Under the pieces are notes generated by a model. The model was not told where the DNA came from. It made no database searches and saw nothing but the letters and a program-made list of their open reading frames with translations. A stretch of DNA of 8,505 nt from an uncultured Lachnospiraceae bacterium (GTDB taxonomy: Bacteria; Bacillota; Clostridia; Lachnospirales; Lachnospiraceae). Shown here in pieces: positions 1 through 7,319 of the stretch. The DNA lies in NCBI GenBank assembly GCA_910586715.1, contig CAJUJG010000085.1, forward strand, positions 1 to 8,505, given 5' to 3'. A program made the translations under genes and the position numbers. Positions within the stretch are counted from its first letter, which is position 1. Each line of letters begins with the position of its first letter.

Positions 1-118
1 CCACAAGCCGATCCAGTCTGCGCATCACTGACTTATCCCTTGTATAGACGGTTGCTGTCTGCTCTCCAGCATTATAATTAACTACGGTCTCCATTTCATA
101 TTTTGTTAAATTCGTCAT
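1..118 (-). CDS. Small conserved mobile-element protein, N-terminal part (runs off the window)
   Basis: The ORF starts at the ATG at 118-116 and runs off the left edge of the window. The visible 39 residues begin MTNLTKYEMETVVNYNAGEQ and continue with TATVYTRDKSVMRRLDRLV. I recognise this style of short protein (a 'YNAGEQ.A.VYTRDK.VMR.LD.L' core) from memory of Bacillota prophages and ICEs, where it is a hypothetical protein with no assigned function. A GGAG ribosome binding site lies at 133-130, 11 nt from the ATG, which is slightly long but acceptable. The gene lies just past the abrupt end of the helicase gene and a terminator-like hairpin, so it probably belongs to a different element from the genes upstream. 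The protein's role and its C-terminus cannot be judged here. Confidence 0.72.
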   Translation of the reverse strand, partial: MTNLTKYEMETVVNYNAGEQTATVYTRDKSVMRRLDRLV

Positions 119-145
119 AATCTGATATTCTCCTTTTCCCATATC

Positions 146-170
146 AAAAAAGGACTGCATCTTGCAATCC
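146..170 (-). terminator. Intrinsic-terminator-like hairpin between the truncated helicase and the next gene
   Basis: On the minus strand an 8-bp stem is formed by 170-163 and 159-152 (GGATTGCA with TGCAGTCC, including one T-G wobble). The loop is 3 nt and six T residues follow directly at 151-146. This is the standard shape of a Rho-independent terminator. It lies 42-66 nt after the helicase stop and only 27 nt before the next start codon, leaving no room for a full promoter in between. It may therefore act as an attenuator in the leader of the downstream gene rather than as a simple end of operon. Confidence 0.6.
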
Positions 171-211
171 CTTTTCCAGTGTGTTCCTGCCCTGTATTTT
201 GTTTTATGTAC

Positions 212-3200
212 CTATAACTGGCACGCTATATCTATCGCTGTCTGCGTTTCGCCAAATGAGGACGCCCAGCTGTCAAAATGCCCAAGCCCTAATTTCTGTA
301 ACGTACCATACTGGAGATAACGCATATTTGTATAAAGCTCCGTCATACTGTTGCTGATCGGCGTGCCTGTCGCGAAAGTGATGCCCCTGCCTCCAGTTAT
401 TTCATCAAGGTACTGGCACTTGGCGAACATATCCGAGGATTTCTGCGCCTCGGTCTGTGCGATACCCGCCACGTTGCGCATTTTTGTGTATAAAAAAAGG
501 TTTTTGTAATTGTGGCTTTCATCAACGAAAAGCCTGTCCACGCCAAGCTGTTCAAAGGTCACAACATTATCCTTGCGTGTGGCGTCGTTGAGTTTCTCAA
601 GCCTTGCCGTCAGGGATTTTTTCGTTTTCTCCATCTGCTTGATTGTGTAGCGTTCCCCGTTATCCGCTTTTGCCATCGCAATCGCTGTTTCGATTTCGTC
701 TATCTGACGTTCTATGATTGCCGCCTGACGCTCCTGCGACAAAGAGATTTTTTCAAACTGCGTATGTCCGATAATGACCGCATCATAATCCCCTGTTGAG
801 ATACGGGAACAGAATTTTTTGCGGTTTGCAGGCTCAAAATCCTTCTTGGTTGCCGCTAAGATATTCGCACCGGGATACAGCCGCAGGAAATCACCTGCCC
901 ACTGTTCCGTTAAATGGTTCGGTACGACAAATAAACTTTTCTGGCACAAGCCCAGACGCTTACTCTCCATTGCCGCCGCAATCATCTCAAACGTCTTGCC
1001 TGCGCCGACACAGTGGGCAAGCAGGGTGTTGTCACCGTATAACTGATGTGCAACTGCGTTAAGCTGGTGCGGTCTTAACTCGATGTCCGGCGTCATTCCG
1101 GGGAATTTTAAGTGCGATCCGTCATACTCCCGTGGTCTTGTGGAATTAAACAGCTTATTGTATTTTCCCACCAAATCCTGCCGCCTTTCCGCGTCACGGA
1201 ATACCCAGTCTTTGAACGCTTCGCGTACCGCCTCCTGTTTCTGTGATGCTATGGTGGTTTCCTGCTTATTCAGCACGCGCTTCTCTTTCCCGTCCTCCAC
1301 TATGGTGTCATACACACGGCTGTCCTTCAGGTTCAGGGAGTCCTCCAGAATCGTGTAGGCATTCCTCCGGCTTGTGCCGTAAGTCATGTTGACAAGGGAA
1401 TTGCCGTGGTCTGCATTTTTTCCTTTCACGTTCCACTGTCCCGTCACGTCGGAAAACTGTATGCCCATCATGTTCCTGTCAAATAAATGCTGTGGCGTTT
1501 CAAAGGTGTCACGCATGAAGTCCTCTATATATTTCGGCTCAATCCATGTCGCGCCGATGCGCACCTCGATTTCCGATGCGTCCAGCTCTTTCGGCTGCAC
1601 CTGCATGAGCGCCTGCACGTTTACGGCATACTCCGGGTGGTTCTCCGCATAGATTTTCGCCGTTTCCAGCTTTTCACGCACGTTGCCGCTTAAATATGCA
1701 TCGGCGGTTTCCCATTTGTCCGTCACGGGATTTTGGAAGATAATGCCTGCCAGTTCCTCTTTGACGGAATCAATGTCTTTTCCGGAAAGCTCCGCCATAT
1801 AGTCAAGGTCAACTTTTGCCTTTTCCGATAAGGACACCGCCAGCGCCTCTGTTGCCGTGTCAACACTTGTGACAACTTCTGCCTTCTTGATTGTGCGCTT
1901 TGTGAACATATCCGCCTTGCCCTTGAAATTGCCCTCGTCATCGATTTTCTCCAACGAACAGAGCAGGCAGTAGCTGGAATCCTGATTGAACGCCCTCCTG
2001 TTGGTCTGTGAACTGATAATGCCGTATTTCTTGGAAAAACTGTCATACAGCCGGTTTAATTCCGCCTGCTTTTCCGTAATGGCTGTGTCAGGGTATTCTT
2101 CCAACTGTAAACTGATAAGCTCCTGTGTACAGTCGCGGATAGCCACCATGCCCTTAATCCGTTCCTGCATGGAATCGGGCATTTCCACGGGCTTCATTAT
2201 GGAATTTTCACGGTAATACACTTTATCGTCAACAAGGGTATAGCTGTAATTCTTCACGTCAGGGTCTGCGGGGATTACGGTGTCTGCCCCTTCCTCTGCA
2301 AGCCCGTCAATCTCCACTGCCTCAATCTCCCCGTCAATATGGCTGACCGCCTCCCGCAGCTGCTCCGCAAACGGTCTTGACGTGTCGGGCTGGCAGGTGC
2401 TTTCCATGCCGTAGGGTCCCGACACCATTTCCATTTTTCCCACGACCATCTCCGGGTGGTCTGCAAAATAGCTGTTCATCACAATGCCATCTTTTTCCGT
2501 AAGATGCACCCATTCCGGCTCTATGTCCATCACACGGTCACGCTTTTTCAGGAAAAGAATGTCCGACGTGACTTCCGTCCCCGCATTTTCCTTAAACGCC
2601 GTGTTTGGAAGTCTGACCGCGCCCAGAAGCTCCGCCCGCTGTGCAAGGTATTTGCGCACTTCGGGGCTTTTCTTGTCCATCGTGCCCTTGCTTGTGACAA
2701 AAGCGACAACGCCGCCGGGGCGCACCCTGTCCAGTGCCTTTGCAAAAAAATAGTCATGGATTAAAAAGTTATTCTTATCATACTTTTTGTCCGCAACCTT
2801 GTACTGACCAAACGGCACGTTGCCGACTGCCACGTCAAAAAAGTCATTCGGATAATCCGTCTTTTCAAAGCCGGAGATTTTAATGTCCGCTTTCGGATAG
2901 AGCTGTCTTGCAATCCTGCCTGTGATGCCGTCCAGTTCCACACCGTAAAGCCTGCTTTCCTGCATTTTCTCCGGCAGCATTCCGAAAAAGTTTCCTATTC
3001 CCATTGCAGGCTCTAAAATGTTTCCCTTTTCAAAACCCATCTTTTCAAGCGCTTCATAAATGCTGCGGATAATGACGGGGCTTGTGTAATGGGCATTTAA
3101 GGTACTTTCCCTTGCAGATGCATATTCCTGTTGGGATAAAAGATTTTTTAATTCCTGATATTCATTTGCCCAATTCGCCTTTGTTTCGTCAAAAGCATCT

Positions 3201-6200
3201 GCAAGACCGCCCCATCCGACATACTGTGATAAAATCTTTTGTTCTTCCGGTGTCGCGGTTCGGTTTTCCCCCTCAATCTTCTCCAAAGTGCGGATTGCCT
3301 CCACATTCCGCCGAAATTTCTCTTTTGCATTCCCTGCGCCGAGCGCATCGTCCGTGATACGGAAATTGACGGCGCTGGACTTGTCAGTCTGCGGCGTTTT
3401 CTCCGGTTCAGCCTGTTCCGGTTCGACAAAATGCAGCTTCTCCACGACGATATCATAGGGAAGTCCGTTTTTATCCCCCGGATACACTGTCGTTTCACTG
3501 GCTGTCGGCTGCTTTTGGTCAGTGTGTCCAAAAGTGTCCTGTTCTTTTTCCTCCGTATGCGGGGATTCCTCTGCCAAGAGGCGCTCAAAATTCTCCCTGT
3601 TTTCCACCCTGAAAACCGGATAAAGCAGTTTCGGGTCACGCATCTGCACTTCCCTGTCGGAAATATTCTCGATAATAAACTCCGTCCCCTCAATGGTTAC
3701 GGTATCGCCAGCCTGATAATCCAGCTTTTGGTCAGCGTGACCTAAAGTATCCGTTTCCGCCTGCTCTGTCTTTTGGTCACCATGTCCTAAAGTGTCAGCG
3801 TTTTCCCCCCGTAGCGTTTCCAACTCCGGCTTTTGGTCACTCTGTCCAAAGGTGTCCTGTGCAGGTTCTTCAACGGCATCTGCTTCTTTATCTGCATCGC
3901 CGTTTTTCAGTTTTTCATGGACTTCCGCCGCATCAATGTCAGGAACTTTATTGTCGCTGTCCCTGATTTCTTTTTCTTCGCTTTGGGCGGGCAGCTCTGT
4001 AACATTTTCCGCTGCATTCTCTTTCGGCTGCTCCTGTCCGGCTGTCTGCGCCGCAAGAATATTTTCCCGTTCAATGTAGCGCCTTGCCTGATTGATAAAG
4101 CCATTCAGCACCGCAGGGTGGGAATTTACCACCATGTCGTTGGTTTCCCATGTGGAATAGGGCGCAGTTTCCTTTGCCCACTCCTTATTTTCATCGGAAA
4201 TACGCTGTTCCTGCGTTTTATGGGCAACGGTATGGGAAAGTACATAGCGCACCCGCTCAATGCCATATTCCCTGATAACGCCCTCGGCTGTTTCCTTTGG
4301 GAGCCGTCTGCCGTCAAACTTTTCAGCAATTGCCCTTTCTATGGCGTCTTTGCAGGCAGCCTTTGTGTCACGCTCCATCTTCGCCTGCGCTTTTTCAAGC
4401 TCTTTCTGTGCCTGTTCCCATTTGTAATCCACATAGGCTTCCTTGCCTTTCGGGGATAAATACTTATCTTCCTCAATCAGCTTACGGATACGCTTTTCCA
4501 CAACTTTCCATGACAGCAGAATCCCCGTATACGGACTTCCAATCTGTCCCTTTTCCAGTCGTATTCCTTTACCGTTATGATCCTCATAACTCTTATCATT
4601 TCCCGGCAGGGCATGGGAACTGCCGCCGATGCCATACTCCTGTTTTAAAAATTTAACCGCATCTGAACTGTCATGCCCCTCCATAAAATACTTATAGATG
4701 CGGAAAGCGCCATGTTCATAACCGCTCCCCCTGCCAAGACGGTGGTCTATCTCGTCCTGTGTAATAAAATCCTCTTTCTTTATCTCCACGCTTTCCGCAA
4801 GCGGATATTCTGTTTTAGGCAGGCGCAAATCTGCAAGCTCCTCCCGCAGTCCTTTCGGCGTATAAACAGCACGGTAACGCATTTTCTTCTCGCCTGATTC
4901 CAGCTCCGTAATAGCCTTGTCCATGTGGGCGGCAACCAAATCTATACCTGCCGGGTCTGAAAGCAGCCCAATCAGATGTGCATGGCTGTCAGGAGCATTT
5001 TTATCACCTAATCCCAGTTCCTCCGGTATTTCCCCCATTCCGTCACGGAAGAAAAAATATACATAATTGGCAATCCGGCTCCGTTCCGTTTCATCAATCA
5101 GATACGCTTCATTCTCACCCATGTAAGTCCCGTTTTCCACCTGTGAGCGTATTTCCGACTCAATTTCCTGCCAGTTCATGCTATACACCGGATTTTCCAG
5201 CGCGGACGTGCCATAGCCTGCGGTCATGCCCTCTTGATTGAACCATACCGCTATCTGCTTTCCGTCAAACTCAAAGCCTTTTCCGGTATTGCCGTATTCC
5301 TTTTGCAGAAAAGCAGCCATTTCCTCCGGCGTCTTTCCCTGCCTGTATTTTGCATAGATGCGTTTCCGGCTGTTTTCTTTTCCCCCGCCGCTGCGCAGGA
5401 TTTCAGAAAGCTGTTCCTGCGGTATCGCCGTCATGGGCGGCACGTCGCTCTTTTCCTCCGCCTGTTTCATCACGATATTGCCTACCTGCTCTGAAAACAT
5501 GGTAAAAATATTGAGCTGTTTGTACATACCGTCCGTATCAATCTGCTCTGCCTTTTCCCCCGGAAGCAGGTATTCGCCGTCCTCGATATAGGAATTTACA
5601 AAGAAGCGGGCATCTTCCCATGATATTTTTGTTTCTGCCTCACGGGTAAGGTAATGCCCTTTCCACATGGTAAGACCGTCCTCACCGGCGCGGTATCCTG
5701 CCCTGATCTCCCCGATGTCAAGCTCCGTAAATTCCTCCATGCGGAAAGAATTTTTCAGATACTCCGTTTGCAGACGTGTATCCTGCTCCATCTGAAAATA
5801 CCCCGCAATTTCCGGTCTTTTATGGATAAGGAAAGCATCGGAACACAGAATTCCTTTCTGAATATCCATGAAATTATCGGCTGCACTCAGTTCGGCAATG
5901 AAAGAGCCGGATAATGATGTTTCCCCACTTCCGTGGTCATTATCCGGCTCTGATGTTTCCGTATTTAATTGTGTTTTGAGGTGGTCAATTTCGCTTTCTA
6001 AACGTAAATCAGTTCCGTCAGTACGTTCTCCTCCGCCGAGTGTCTGATGTTGTTCATCATGCCCACCCACTTCATCTGATCCGTTTCTTTCAGTTCCTCC
6101 GTCACGCCCTCTGCTTCCGCCATCTGCGCGGTCAGGAAGTCCATTCTCTGTTCCGCCTGCTCCTGTATCATCAGACAGTGCGCTTTCAGTTTTCCCGACA

Positions 6201-7306
6201 GTATCATGCCCTGATAAATCCCTCCCCTGTGTTCCTTCAGGAAATTCTTCCTCATCAGCCCGTACTTCGTCAGCACGCCCTCCGGCTCCTCGTCCGCCAT
6301 CAAGTTCGGTATCAGGTAATCCCCGTTCTTCTCGTATGTCAGTTCCATATGCAGCGCCCTCCGTTTCTTTATTTTCCGCCGTTTCCGGTCTTTCTGGTTC
6401 TTCTTTTTCACTTTCACGCTTTAAAGCATTATAGTCCGCATCCGTTTCTTTTGCAAGCACTTTTTCGATATTTTTATTATTTTTCTGCGTTTCCTCTTTT
6501 TCCGGCTCTGCTGCTTCCATGCCTGCATTTTCCCTTGTTACGTTTTGTGCTGCCTGCCTTTCCTGCGCCACTACCGTCCTGCCGATTTCCAAAAGAAGCG
6601 GCTTGCACATTTCCGCAGTGGCGTTTCCGATTACCGCAAGCGTATCCGGCGTATTAAACTCGCTGATATGGGTAAAATCAAGTTCGTTTTTCCAAAAATC
6701 TGTGTCCGCCCCGCAGCGCGACAGCACCGTGTAGGCAATGCTCGATGCCAGCGTATCCCGCAGGCATATCCCCACATTGAGTTCGTCCATTTCCTCAAGA
6801 AAGCTGCCCTCTTTGGCATATCCAATCTGAGGCAGCAAATCCCCATAATAATCCGATGCAATCCTTTCGGCAATTTCGATAATCCGCTGTTCAAAGGACT
6901 GTTCCCTGTCCGTGCCGCCATAGGTCTGTTCCAGCCGTGCAAGCACCGCTTCCTTATGTTCTTCTTTCAGTTCCCATATGTACGGGTCTCGCCCGATGCG
7001 CCTTGCCTTATGCACGTCCGATACGTCAAAGACATATTTCAGTTTTGGGCGCTCGCTCGCCGTGTCAATCAGCGCAATTCCTTTTGCACCGCGGTTTACC
7101 CAGCAGTACATTTTTTCGTTCCAGTCCTCCAGTGATGCGCAGACTGACGCGTCCGGTCTTTGCGCATGGATCAGGAGCTGCTCGTTGTACGGGCGCTTGT
7201 ACAGCCGCGCCGCCGTATCAAGAAATGCCGTCCACAATGTTTTGTTTTTTGCAATCCTCACTGCGGTATCTTCCGCCATTGCGGAAACATACTGATATTT
7301 TGTCAT
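212..7306 (-). CDS. Giant ICE polyvalent protein (ArdC-like / N6-methylase-like / SNF2 helicase), truncated after helicase motif III
   Basis: This is a 2364-aa protein that probably acts on conjugative-element DNA in the cytoplasm (protection from restriction, DNA remodelling or replication); the exact role of such proteins is not settled. The chosen start is the ATG at 7306-7304, with GGGAGG at 7319-7314 spaced 7 nt away. A TTG five codons upstream stays in frame but would lie in the ribosome binding site. Visible domains: an ArdC-like N-terminus (about 1-130, with YNEQLLIHAQ and W.NRGAKGIALID); a low-complexity linker (about 285-440); two related RIY...FL(Q/K)(K/Q)EYG modules (about 638-740 and 856-945); a K/E-rich coiled-coil-like stretch (about 960-990); DT.GH.DQK repeats (1151-1265); a methylase-like domain (about 1314-1590) with LEPAMGIGNF at 1431 and NVPF at 1496; and an SNF2 lobe with Walker A GAGKT at 2101, DESH at 2262 and ATGTPISN at 2312. 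Related proteins I recall continue for several hundred residues with a second RecA lobe (motifs IV-VI). Here the frame ends GETQTAIDIACQL, so ATP-driven helicase activity is probably lost, while the other domains could still be made. Confidence 0.93.
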   Translation of the reverse strand: MTKYQYVSAMAEDTAVRIAKNKTLWTAFLDTAARLYKRPYNEQLLIHAQRPDASVCASLEDWNEKMYCWVNRGAKGIALIDTASERPKLKYVFDVSDVHKARRIGRDPYIWELKEEHKEAVLARLEQTYGGTDREQSFEQRIIEIAERIASDYYGDLLPQIGYAKEGSFLEEMDELNVGICLRDTLASSIAYTVLSRCGADTDFWKNELDFTHISEFNTPDTLAVIGNATAEMCKPLLLEIGRTVVAQERQAAQNVTRENAGMEAAEPEKEETQKNNKNIEKVLAKETDADYNALKRESEKEEPERPETAENKETEGAAYGTDIREERGLPDTELDGGRGAGGRADEVRADEEEFPEGTQGRDLSGHDTVGKTESALSDDTGAGGTENGLPDRADGGSRGRDGGTERNGSDEVGGHDEQHQTLGGGERTDGTDLRLESEIDHLKTQLNTETSEPDNDHGSGETSLSGSFIAELSAADNFMDIQKGILCSDAFLIHKRPEIAGYFQMEQDTRLQTEYLKNSFRMEEFTELDIGEIRAGYRAGEDGLTMWKGHYLTREAETKISWEDARFFVNSYIEDGEYLLPGEKAEQIDTDGMYKQLNIFTMFSEQVGNIVMKQAEEKSDVPPMTAIPQEQLSEILRSGGGKENSRKRIYAKYRQGKTPEEMAAFLQKEYGNTGKGFEFDGKQIAVWFNQEGMTAGYGTSALENPVYSMNWQEIESEIRSQVENGTYMGENEAYLIDETERSRIANYVYFFFRDGMGEIPEELGLGDKNAPDSHAHLIGLLSDPAGIDLVAAHMDKAITELESGEKKMRYRAVYTPKGLREELADLRLPKTEYPLAESVEIKKEDFITQDEIDHRLGRGSGYEHGAFRIYKYFMEGHDSSDAVKFLKQEYGIGGSSHALPGNDKSYEDHNGKGIRLEKGQIGSPYTGILLSWKVVEKRIRKLIEEDKYLSPKGKEAYVDYKWEQAQKELEKAQAKMERDTKAACKDAIERAIAEKFDGRRLPKETAEGVIREYGIERVRYVLSHTVAHKTQEQRISDENKEWAKETAPYSTWETNDMVVNSHPAVLNGFINQARRYIERENILAAQTAGQEQPKENAAENVTELPAQSEEKEIRDSDNKVPDIDAAEVHEKLKNGDADKEADAVEEPAQDTFGQSDQKPELETLRGENADTLGHGDQKTEQAETDTLGHADQKLDYQAGDTVTIEGTEFIIENISDREVQMRDPKLLYPVFRVENRENFERLLAEESPHTEEKEQDTFGHTDQKQPTASETTVYPGDKNGLPYDIVVEKLHFVEPEQAEPEKTPQTDKSSAVNFRITDDALGAGNAKEKFRRNVEAIRTLEKIEGENRTATPEEQKILSQYVGWGGLADAFDETKANWANEYQELKNLLSQQEYASARESTLNAHYTSPVIIRSIYEALEKMGFEKGNILEPAMGIGNFFGMLPEKMQESRLYGVELDGITGRIARQLYPKADIKISGFEKTDYPNDFFDVAVGNVPFGQYKVADKKYDKNNFLIHDYFFAKALDRVRPGGVVAFVTSKGTMDKKSPEVRKYLAQRAELLGAVRLPNTAFKENAGTEVTSDILFLKKRDRVMDIEPEWVHLTEKDGIVMNSYFADHPEMVVGKMEMVSGPYGMESTCQPDTSRPFAEQLREAVSHIDGEIEAVEIDGLAEEGADTVIPADPDVKNYSYTLVDDKVYYRENSIMKPVEMPDSMQERIKGMVAIRDCTQELISLQLEEYPDTAITEKQAELNRLYDSFSKKYGIISSQTNRRAFNQDSSYCLLCSLEKIDDEGNFKGKADMFTKRTIKKAEVVTSVDTATEALAVSLSEKAKVDLDYMAELSGKDIDSVKEELAGIIFQNPVTDKWETADAYLSGNVREKLETAKIYAENHPEYAVNVQALMQVQPKELDASEIEVRIGATWIEPKYIEDFMRDTFETPQHLFDRNMMGIQFSDVTGQWNVKGKNADHGNSLVNMTYGTSRRNAYTILEDSLNLKDSRVYDTIVEDGKEKRVLNKQETTIASQKQEAVREAFKDWVFRDAERRQDLVGKYNKLFNSTRPREYDGSHLKFPGMTPDIELRPHQLNAVAHQLYGDNTLLAHCVGAGKTFEMIAAAMESKRLGLCQKSLFVVPNHLTEQWAGDFLRLYPGANILAATKKDFEPANRKKFCSRISTGDYDAVIIGHTQFEKISLSQERQAAIIERQIDEIETAIAMAKADNGERYTIKQMEKTKKSLTARLEKLNDATRKDNVVTFEQLGVDRLFVDESHNYKNLFLYTKMRNVAGIAQTEAQKSSDMFAKCQYLDEITGGRGITFATGTPISNSMTELYTNMRYLQYGTLQKLGLGHFDSWASSFGETQTAIDIACQL
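224..236 (-). other. Putative insertion junction in the helicase gene
   Basis: The protein follows the family closely up to ...FDSWASSFGETQTAI. From memory, family members continue with a Glu-Leu-Ala-Pro-like stretch. Here the sequence changes to DIACQL and a stop. The change falls just after GA at 232-231 (minus strand), inside what would be the Glu codon. GA is the crossover dinucleotide known for the TnpX/TndX-type large serine recombinases of Tn4451 and Tn5397. The junction position is an inference good to a few bases. A frameshift would not explain it, because the downstream DNA encodes an unrelated gene. Confidence 0.45.
3512..3856 (-). repeat. Four copies of a 27-nt repeat encoding DT(F/L)G(H/Q)xDQK
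   Basis: Four in-frame 27-nt units lie at 3830-3856, 3770-3796, 3725-3751 and 3512-3538. In protein order they read DTFGQSDQK, DTLGHGDQK, DTLGHADQK and DTFGHTDQK. The last six bases of each unit, coding QK, are identical, and most other differences are at third positions or at codon 6. The first three units are 18-33 nt apart in a Glu-rich, probably disordered linker. The fourth follows a small folded-looking segment (GDTVTIEGTEFIIENI through FRVENRENFERLL). This looks like recent duplication of a short peptide unit, or a short linear binding motif kept in several copies. Confidence 0.85.
5903..5951. repeat. 15-bp perfect inverted repeat shortly after the tnpV stop
   Basis: The arms 5903-5917 and 5937-5951 are perfectly complementary (AGAGCCGGATAATGA and its reverse complement) around a 19-nt spacer. 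The spacer holds a further 4-bp stem (CCAC at 5925-5928, GTGG at 5933-5936). On the minus strand the structure starts 46 nt after the tnpV stop and is followed by only a short TTTC, so it is a weak terminator but a strong RNA hairpin. The 10-bp direct repeat TGATGTTTCC (plus strand) occurs at 5915-5924 and again at 5951-5960. All of it lies within the coding frame of the giant protein (encoding about EPDNDHGSGETSLSGS). Confidence 0.8.
5998..6348 (-). CDS. tnpV: TnpV-family protein nested out of frame inside the giant polyvalent gene
   Basis: This is a complete 116-aa ORF in the same direction as the surrounding gene but in another frame. I recognise the TnpV family (first described in Tn4451-type transposons; function unknown) from the opening MELTYEKNGDYLIPNL, the middle YGLMRKNFLKEH and ILSGKL, and the C-terminal QMKWVGMMNNIRHSAEE ending ...ELIYV. 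The start is the ATG at 6348-6346, supported by GGAGGG at 6362-6357 with 8-nt spacing. An in-frame ATG at 6417 would only add an implausible Lys/Arg-rich extension that is a shadow of the Glu-rich linker. The length appears full for the family. The overlapped host residues (about 320-436) are low-complexity Gly/Asp/Glu/Arg, as expected if the TnpV frame is the more constrained one. The protein looks soluble, mostly helical and without a membrane segment. The ribosome binding site suggests internal initiation on the large mRNA. Confidence 0.82.
   Translation of the reverse strand: MELTYEKNGDYLIPNLMADEEPEGVLTKYGLMRKNFLKEHRGGIYQGMILSGKLKAHCLMIQEQAEQRMDFLTAQMAEAEGVTEELKETDQMKWVGMMNNIRHSAEENVLTELIYV
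6357..6362 (-). promoter_or_regulatory. Internal ribosome binding site for tnpV
   Basis: GGAGGG lies 8 nt before the tnpV ATG and sits inside the coding region of the giant protein. Its strength and spacing match those of the other genes of this operon (GGAGG-type, 7-8 nt). It is the main sequence evidence that the nested frame is translated. Confidence 0.65.
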
Positions 7307-7313
7307 AGGCTTT

Positions 7314-7319
7314 CCTCCC
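7314..7319 (-). promoter_or_regulatory. Ribosome binding site of the giant polyvalent gene
   Basis: GGGAGG with 7 nt to the ATG at 7306 fixes that codon as the start rather than the in-frame TTG at 7321-7319. It directly follows the U-run of the hairpin at 7320-7345, so folding of the leader could affect access to this site. Confidence 0.75.

Noticed and set aside
118..231. Group II intron 5' end at the helicase break (a GTGCC is present near 225-221)
   Set aside because: The GUGYG-type start and following conserved intron sequence are absent, and a small protein-coding gene with a ribosome binding site starts within 115 nt.
2819..2821. Methylase motif NVPF instead of NPPY/F as evidence of a dead enzyme
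   Set aside because: From memory NVPF is usual in this family of ICE proteins, so it is not a lesion peculiar to this copy; activity cannot be judged either way.
3148..3693. 181-codon minus-strand frame overlapping the giant gene
   Set aside because: Unlike the tnpV frame it has no recognisable family features and no good ribosome binding site; its Arg/Ser/Trp-rich composition is typical of a frame-shadow.
3833..4459. 208-codon plus-strand open frame rich in Phe, Leu and Ile that looks like a membrane protein
   Set aside because: The hydrophobicity is what the complement of Lys/Glu-rich codons in the coiled-coil region gives; no start context, and it lies wholly antisense to a well-supported gene.
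6349..6417. Longer N-terminus for TnpV from the ATG at 6417
   Set aside because: The extra 23 residues are almost all Lys/Arg, a shadow of the Glu-rich linker, while the ATG at 6348 has the GGAGGG site and starts with the family's MELTY-type sequence.
6040..6657. 205-codon plus-strand open frame
   Set aside because: It is antisense to tnpV and the linker of the giant gene; the product is a His/Phe/Leu/Pro-rich shadow of a codon-biased opposite strand, with no ribosome binding site or family resemblance.
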